From: an uncultured Garciella sp. | Lineage (GTDB): Bacteria; Bacillota; Clostridia; Eubacteriales; Garciellaceae | NCBI GenBank assembly: GCA_900555725.1 | Contig: USMD01000035.1 | Coordinates: 1 to 17,236 of the forward strand | Reading direction: 5' to 3' | Length of the DNA stretch: 17,236 nucleotides | The notes under the pieces: model-generated | Told to the model about the DNA's origin: nothing | The model's database searches: none | Seen by the model: only the letters and a program-made list of their open reading frames with translations | Made by a program: the position numbers and the translations under genes | Shown: in pieces, positions 13,507 through 17,236 of the stretch | Layout of the letters: each line of letters starts with the position of its first letter | Position numbering within the stretch: position 1 is the stretch's first letter

Positions 13507-14853
13507 ATGTTTACCATTAAAAAGATAAAGCTTACGTATACTCAAATTATTGTGTTTGGTACATTTGCACTGATCCTTTTGGGGGCATTTTTATTAAGTT
13601 TGCCAATTTCCGCAAGGAATGGAATGAAAACCCCTTTTATAGATGCCCTATTAACAGCATCCTCTGCATTTTGTGTAACAGGATTAATTGTATATGATAC
13701 CTATACCCATTGGTCATTATTTGGACAAATAGTCATATTAACATTGATACAAGTTGGTGGACTTGGATTTATGACGATCATCACCTTGTTTTCATTGATT
13801 TTAAAAAGAAAAATAGGTTTAAAAGAGCGTAGATTATTAATGGAATCAGCCAATACTTTAAATATTGGAGGGATTGTTCGCCTGGTCAAAAAAATTATTA
13901 AAAGAACCTTTATCATAGAAGGAATTGGTGCGGTGATATTGGCCCTACGCTTTTATTCTGAAATGGGGTTATTAGAAGGGTTCTACAATGGGGTATTTCA
14001 TTCTATTTCTGCCTTTTGCAATGCAGGTTTTGATATTATGGGAAAATATGACCCATTTACATCCTTAACAAGATATACAGATGATATTGTAATAAATTTT
14101 ACTATTATGACTCTTATTGTAGTAGGAGGACTGGGATTTCTTGTATGGGATGATATTATAGAAAATGGTTTTTCCTTTCGTAAATATCATTTGCATTCTA
14201 AAATAGTAATCTCCATCACTACCATTTTAATATTTGGGGGTGCAGCTTTCTTTTATATATTAGAAGGAAGCAGTAGTATGGCGAATATGAGTACCTATGA
14301 GAGAATCTTAGCTTCTCTTTTTCAATCGGTTACCCCCAGGACTGCTGGCTTTAATACCATTGATCAAACCATGCTTTCTGAAAGCGGGAGTCTTTTGACC
14401 ATGTTATTGATGATTATAGGTGGAAGTCCTGGTTCTACAGCAGGAGGGATTAAAACAACAACCCTTGTCGTATTAATCATAGGGTCTATCTCTTCAGCTA
14501 AGCGAACTTCAGAACTCACAATATACAAACGTAGATTAGAGAATGATTCTTTAAAAAAGGCAAGTTCTATTACCATTATGTATATGATGACTGCACTTGT
14601 ATCTATTATGGTATTATGTGCAATAGAGGATTTTTCTCTGAAACAAATTATGTTTGAAGTTTTTTCCGCTTTAAGCACCGTTGGATTAACAATGAGTGTA
14701 ACCCCTAATTTAACAAGCGGTTTGTCTAAGCTTATTATTTCTTTATTAATGTATGGAGGAAAAGTAGGGGTTTTATCATTGGCTGCTGCTTTGTCGGAAA
14801 AGAAAGAAGCAGTTCAATTAAGTAGACCTACGGAAAAGATTGTTATAGGCTAA
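13507..14853 (+). CDS. ktrB: Potassium uptake channel subunit, TrkH/KtrB family
   Basis: A 448-residue integral membrane protein made of four M1-P-M2 repeats. The four selectivity-filter segments are visible: FCVTGLIVYD, FCNAGFDIMG, RTAGFNTID and STVGLTMSVTP, each with the conserved glycine. The gating-loop region GGSPGSTAGGIKTTT in the third repeat and the C-terminal MYGGKVGVLSLAAAL are typical. The length (about 450) fits KtrB better than TrkH (about 480). It imports K+ (often with Na+) under control of a cytosolic RCK ring, supplied by the gene that starts 25 bases downstream. Ribosome binding site AGGAG at 13494-13498. Confidence 0.93.
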   Translation: MFTIKKIKLTYTQIIVFGTFALILLGAFLLSLPISARNGMKTPFIDALLTASSAFCVTGLIVYDTYTHWSLFGQIVILTLIQVGGLGFMTIITLFSLILKRKIGLKERRLLMESANTLNIGGIVRLVKKIIKRTFIIEGIGAVILALRFYSEMGLLEGFYNGVFHSISAFCNAGFDIMGKYDPFTSLTRYTDDIVINFTIMTLIVVGGLGFLVWDDIIENGFSFRKYHLHSKIVISITTILIFGGAAFFYILEGSSSMANMSTYERILASLFQSVTPRTAGFNTIDQTMLSESGSLLTMLLMIIGGSPGSTAGGIKTTTLVVLIIGSISSAKRTSELTIYKRRLENDSLKKASSITIMYMMTALVSIMVLCAIEDFSLKQIMFEVFSALSTVGLTMSVTPNLTSGLSKLIISLLMYGGKVGVLSLAAALSEKKEAVQLSRPTEKIVIG

Positions 14854-14878
14854 TCATAAAAGAATGGAGGATATGGTT

Positions 14879-15532
14879 ATGAAATCAATTTTGATTATAG
14901 GAATGGGTGCCTTTGGACGTCATTTAGCACTAAAAATGATGGACTTAAAAAATGATGTCATGATTATTGATAAAGATGAATCTATTGTAGAAGAGATGTC
15001 ATCCTTAGTGACCGATGCGCAAATTGGAGATTGCACAAAGGAAGAGGTTTTAAGAGCAGTAGGTGTAGGCAATTTTGATATGTGCTTTGTAACGATAGGA
15101 GATGACTTCCAATCTTCTCTGGAAATTACTAATTTACTGGAAAATTTAGGAGCTAAGTATGTTATCTCTAAGGCAAGTAGGGATATTCAAGCAAAATTTC
15201 TATTGAGAAATGGAGCCGATCAAGTAGTATACCCTGATAAGGATATGGCTGAAAAATTAGCCCTGCGATGCAGTTTAAATAATATATTTGATTATTTTGA
15301 AGTTACCCCTGATTATTTAATATTTGAATTACCCATCATGGACAATTGGATTGGGCAAAGCGTTGAAAAAATAAATATCCGTCGAAAATATCATATCAAT
15401 ATCTTAATCATTAAAAATGGTGACAGCATTATGACCATGCCTAAGGCAGATTATATTTTTAAAAAGGAAGATATGATGATTGCCTTTGGTAGGGCTGAGG
15501 ATGTAGTGAAATTAAACAATAGTAATAGTTAG
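14879..15532 (+). CDS. ktrA: Potassium channel gating subunit, KtrA/TrkA (RCK_N plus RCK_C)
   Basis: A 217-residue cytoplasmic regulatory subunit that forms an octameric ring under KtrB and opens or closes it on nucleotide binding. The RCK_N domain has an intact GMGAFGRH dinucleotide loop (about residues 8-15), an acidic residue at the end of strand 2 (IIDKD), GDCTKEEVLRAVGV and TIGDDFQSSLEITNLLENLGAKYVISKA. The RCK_C domain (about 135-212) includes LPIMDNWIGQSVEKINIRRKYHINILIIKNGD. The start is ATG 14879 because GGAGG at 14866-14870 is 8 bases upstream; the ATG at 14864 overlaps that ribosome binding site. It is the last gene of the channel operon and meets the kdpE gene tail to tail. Confidence 0.93.
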   Translation: MKSILIIGMGAFGRHLALKMMDLKNDVMIIDKDESIVEEMSSLVTDAQIGDCTKEEVLRAVGVGNFDMCFVTIGDDFQSSLEITNLLENLGAKYVISKASRDIQAKFLLRNGADQVVYPDKDMAEKLALRCSLNNIFDYFEVTPDYLIFELPIMDNWIGQSVEKINIRRKYHINILIIKNGDSIMTMPKADYIFKKEDMMIAFGRAEDVVKLNNSNS

Positions 15533-15588
15533 ATATTAGATAAGTTATAAAAATACTCCCTTCTCCAGGGATCCTAATGGATGCTACC

Positions 15589-15644
15589 AATAAATTCATA
15601 GGGGCAGGAAGGGATGAAATCCCCCACTGCCCCATGAATTTATT
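15589..15644. terminator. Long bidirectional hairpin between ktrA and kdpE
   Basis: AATAAATTCAT-A-GGGGCAG-gaa-GGGAT pairs with ATCCC-cca-CTGCCCC-ATGAATTTATT in a stem of 23 pairs with small internal loops and a three-base apical loop. It overlaps the stop codon and last codon of kdpE (15640-15644) and lies 57 bases after ktrA, so it can stop transcripts from both sides. Confidence 0.8.
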
Positions 15645-16329
15645 CATCAGTGAATCGATACCCCACCCCTATTTCCGTTAGGATAAAATGGGGTTTTGAG
15701 GGGTCTTTTTCAATTTTTCTTCTTAGACTAGCCATAAAAACACGGATGCTTTTGGAGTCTTCTGTCTGCCCATACCCCCATACTTCCTTAGAAATTTGGC
15801 TATGGGTTACCACTTTTCCCCTGTTGGAAATTAAAAATACCAAAAGCTTATATTCTATAGGGGTGAGATGCACTTCCTGATCGTCTACCCAAATTCTATG
15901 TTTTTTAGTATCAACTATAAGATAATCAAAATGATAAACACTTTCAGGTACATGGGAAGTTTCTTTTTCAATTAATCTTTCCATAACTCGGATGCGGGCA
16001 AGAAGTTCTCCCATGGAAAAGGGTTTTGTCACATAATCATTAGCGCCCGTATCTAGTGCTTCAATTTTGTCATGTTCTTGTTCCCTTGCAGAGACTACGA
16101 TAATTGGAATCTCAGATACTTCTCGGATTTGCTTAATAATGTTAACTCCATCCATATCAGGAAGTCCTAAATCTAATAGGATCATATCTGGATTTTCTGT
16201 ACAAAAGCTTAAAATACCTTCCTTACCATTTCGGCATAGTATTACTTGATAACCCTTTGCCTTTAATGCCATTGACATGAAGTTTATGATTTTATGATCA
16301 TCTTCGATAATCAATATTTTTGTATCCAA
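15640..16329 (-). CDS. kdpE: Response regulator KdpE (OmpR family)
   Basis: A 229-residue DNA-binding response regulator. The receiver domain (about 3-118) has the acidic pair EDD at 9-11, the phosphoacceptor Asp53 in LLDLGLPDMDG, and the switch/lysine region VTKPFSMGELLAR. The C-terminal winged-helix domain carries LTPIEYKLLVFLISNRGKVVTHSQISKEVWG and VFMASLRRKIEKDPSKPHFILTEIGVGYRF, the RKIExD...GVGYR pattern of KdpE. The start is a TTG at 16329 (MDTKILIIED), 4 bases after the kdpD stop, with GGAGGAGG inside the end of kdpD 9 bases upstream: coupled translation. No kdpFABC genes are in the window; the neighbouring channel operon is the obvious candidate target. Confidence 0.9.
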   Translation of the reverse strand: MDTKILIIEDDHKIINFMSMALKAKGYQVILCRNGKEGILSFCTENPDMILLDLGLPDMDGVNIIKQIREVSEIPIIVVSAREQEHDKIEALDTGANDYVTKPFSMGELLARIRVMERLIEKETSHVPESVYHFDYLIVDTKKHRIWVDDQEVHLTPIEYKLLVFLISNRGKVVTHSQISKEVWGYGQTEDSKSIRVFMASLRRKIEKDPSKPHFILTEIGVGYRFTDE

Positions 16330-16333
16330 TAGA

Positions 16334-17216
16334 TTATGCCTCCTCCATAGGTAAAATAACTTTAAAAATGGATCCCCCAGTCTTTCTATTTTCAGCAGTA
16401 ATGGTTCCATTATGGGCTAAAAGGATTTGCTTGCAAATGGATAATCCAAGACCAACCCCTAGGCTACTATCCACAACATTTTTAGATTTAGTAACAAATT
16501 CATCAAAAATAAAATCTTTTATTTTAGGATCAATTCCTATTCCATCATCAGCCACCTCAAAAATCACATGATTCTCTTCCTGGTATGCCCTTAAGAATAT
16601 ATGGGAGTTTTCTCCAGAATGGGTATACGCATTCTCTAAAAGATTTACCAGTACTTGTACTATAAGTTTTCCATCTACATAAATTAATAGGATGTCTTTT
16701 GGTACCGATACCTTTAGTCTACCAGAAGAAGTCACATGGGGGACATGGGTAAGGGCTTGATTAATAATATCATCCACAGCTTCGTAGTCTTTATTTATGG
16801 TCAGCTTTCCTTCAGAAATACGGGTCATGTTTAAAATATTTTGCACCGCATTAATGAGCCATATAGATTCTTCATTCATATCCTTTACTAATTTTTTAAT
16901 GGATTCGGTATCTAGAGTATCATAGTTTTCTAGAATAAGTTCGCTGGCTCCTTTAATCCCTGTGAGAGGTGTTCTCAAATCATGGGAGATACTCCTTAAC
17001 AAAGTGCTTTTTAATCGCTCACTTTCCATGACAATTCTTAAGTTTTCCCGTTCATTGTATATAAATTCTCGATCAAGTACAAGGGCCATCTGATAAACGA
17101 TGGTCTTAATGACCATTTCATTGTCTGTTGATATAGCAGAATTTTCATTGATAATTTCCATTGTTCCTATGGGATTGGCCAAGCCTTTTATAGGAATCAT
17201 ATATACACTTTTATTA
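16334..17216 (-). CDS. kdpD: Sensor histidine kinase KdpD, C-terminal part (cut off by the contig end)
   Basis: About 294 genuine residues of a sensor kinase are present. A GAF-like segment comes first (YMIPIKGLANPIGTMEI...). The H-box ISHDLRTPLTGIKG holds the phosphorylated histidine, followed by the N-box NLLENAYTH, G1 box VADDGIGID, F-box FDEFV and G2 box GVGLGLSICKQ. The ISHDLRTPLT box after SERLKSTLLRS and the ending GGSIFKVILP are KdpD-like, and kdpE follows on the same strand. The N-terminal KdpD sensor (UspA-like) domain and membrane spans lie beyond the contig. The apparent start MCIRDS is translated from the sequencing adapter at 17217-17236 and is not part of the gene. Confidence 0.9.
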
Positions 17217-17236
17217 CTGTCTCTTATACACATCTG
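17217..17236. other. Nextera/Tn5 mosaic-end adapter left at the contig end
   Basis: CTGTCTCTTATACACATCT (17217-17235) is exactly the 19-base Tn5 mosaic end used in Nextera libraries, and the final G continues the i5-side adapter. Translated on the minus strand it gives MCIRDS, a well-known adapter signature. These bases are an artefact. Confidence 0.97.

Noticed and set aside
16320..16571. Plus-strand open frame of 83 codons opposite kdpD/kdpE
   Set aside because: It is antisense to strongly conserved kinase and regulator motifs and has no ribosome binding site; it is a shadow frame.
1..17236. CRISPR array, tRNA or rRNA genes, prophage
   Set aside because: No regularly spaced repeats, no cloverleaf or rRNA-like sequence and no phage structural genes were seen; the holin-like protein alone does not indicate a prophage.

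Overview
The window is AT-rich DNA that is almost certainly from a strictly anaerobic, butyrate-forming low-GC Gram-positive bacterium (class Clostridia). The support is gene content: the tail of an electron-transfer flavoprotein alpha subunit followed by a butyryl-CoA:acetate-type CoA-transferase, a strict-anaerobe-type hybrid cluster protein, YhaM, YerC and Ktr/Trk homologues of Firmicutes type, strong AGGAGG-like ribosome binding sites and many intrinsic terminators. I cannot name the genus. The last 20 bases (17217-17236) are not genomic: they match the Nextera/Tn5 mosaic-end adapter, so the contig really ends at about 17216.

Layout, left to right. (1) 1-1620: the 3' end of etfA, a terminator, then a CoA-transferase with its own strong terminator; together they are the end of a butyrate pathway. 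(2) 1617-2181: a decayed GGDEF fragment and a divergent, probably SAM-binding-deficient RlmH-like protein. (3) 2207-4097: a hybrid cluster protein (hcp) with a candidate HcpR box and a leader hairpin. (4) 4220-5446: an aspartate-type aminotransferase. (5) 5495-8197: a consensus promoter driving a four-gene unit: a TrpR-like YerC regulator and a complete polar amino acid ABC transporter (lipoprotein, permease, ATPase). (6) 8198-9748: a multi-hairpin element and terminator, the exoribonuclease yhaM, and a second related element in front of the next gene. (7) 9749-12495: a GCS2-type glutamate-cysteine ligase, a four-helix holin-like membrane protein, a hairpin-rich stretch of about 325 bases with no gene, and a DedA/VTT protein. 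(8) 12496-17216: a potassium-uptake locus.

The potassium locus is the most cohesive and interesting part. On the plus strand lie three genes: a membrane-anchored, degenerate RCK_N/TrkA_N-like protein, the Ktr/Trk channel subunit, and a normal KtrA/TrkA gating subunit. Facing them on the minus strand is a kdpD-kdpE two-component system. No kdpFABC pump genes are present in the window. A 17-base stretch upstream of the three-gene operon resembles the KdpE operator of E. coli, which suggests that KdpDE controls a Ktr/Trk channel here. A 37-codon membrane miniprotein is transcribed divergently from the same intergenic region.

The noncoding DNA is unusually structured. Three related elements (near 8211-8376, 9644-9728 and 12555-12638) share ordered motifs in the same orientation. 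A separate 35-base repeat occurs at 9500 and 11735, a 56-base near-perfect palindrome follows dedA, and a nested inverted repeat lies at 11587-11696. These look like small mobile-element relics or a structured RNA family that I cannot name.
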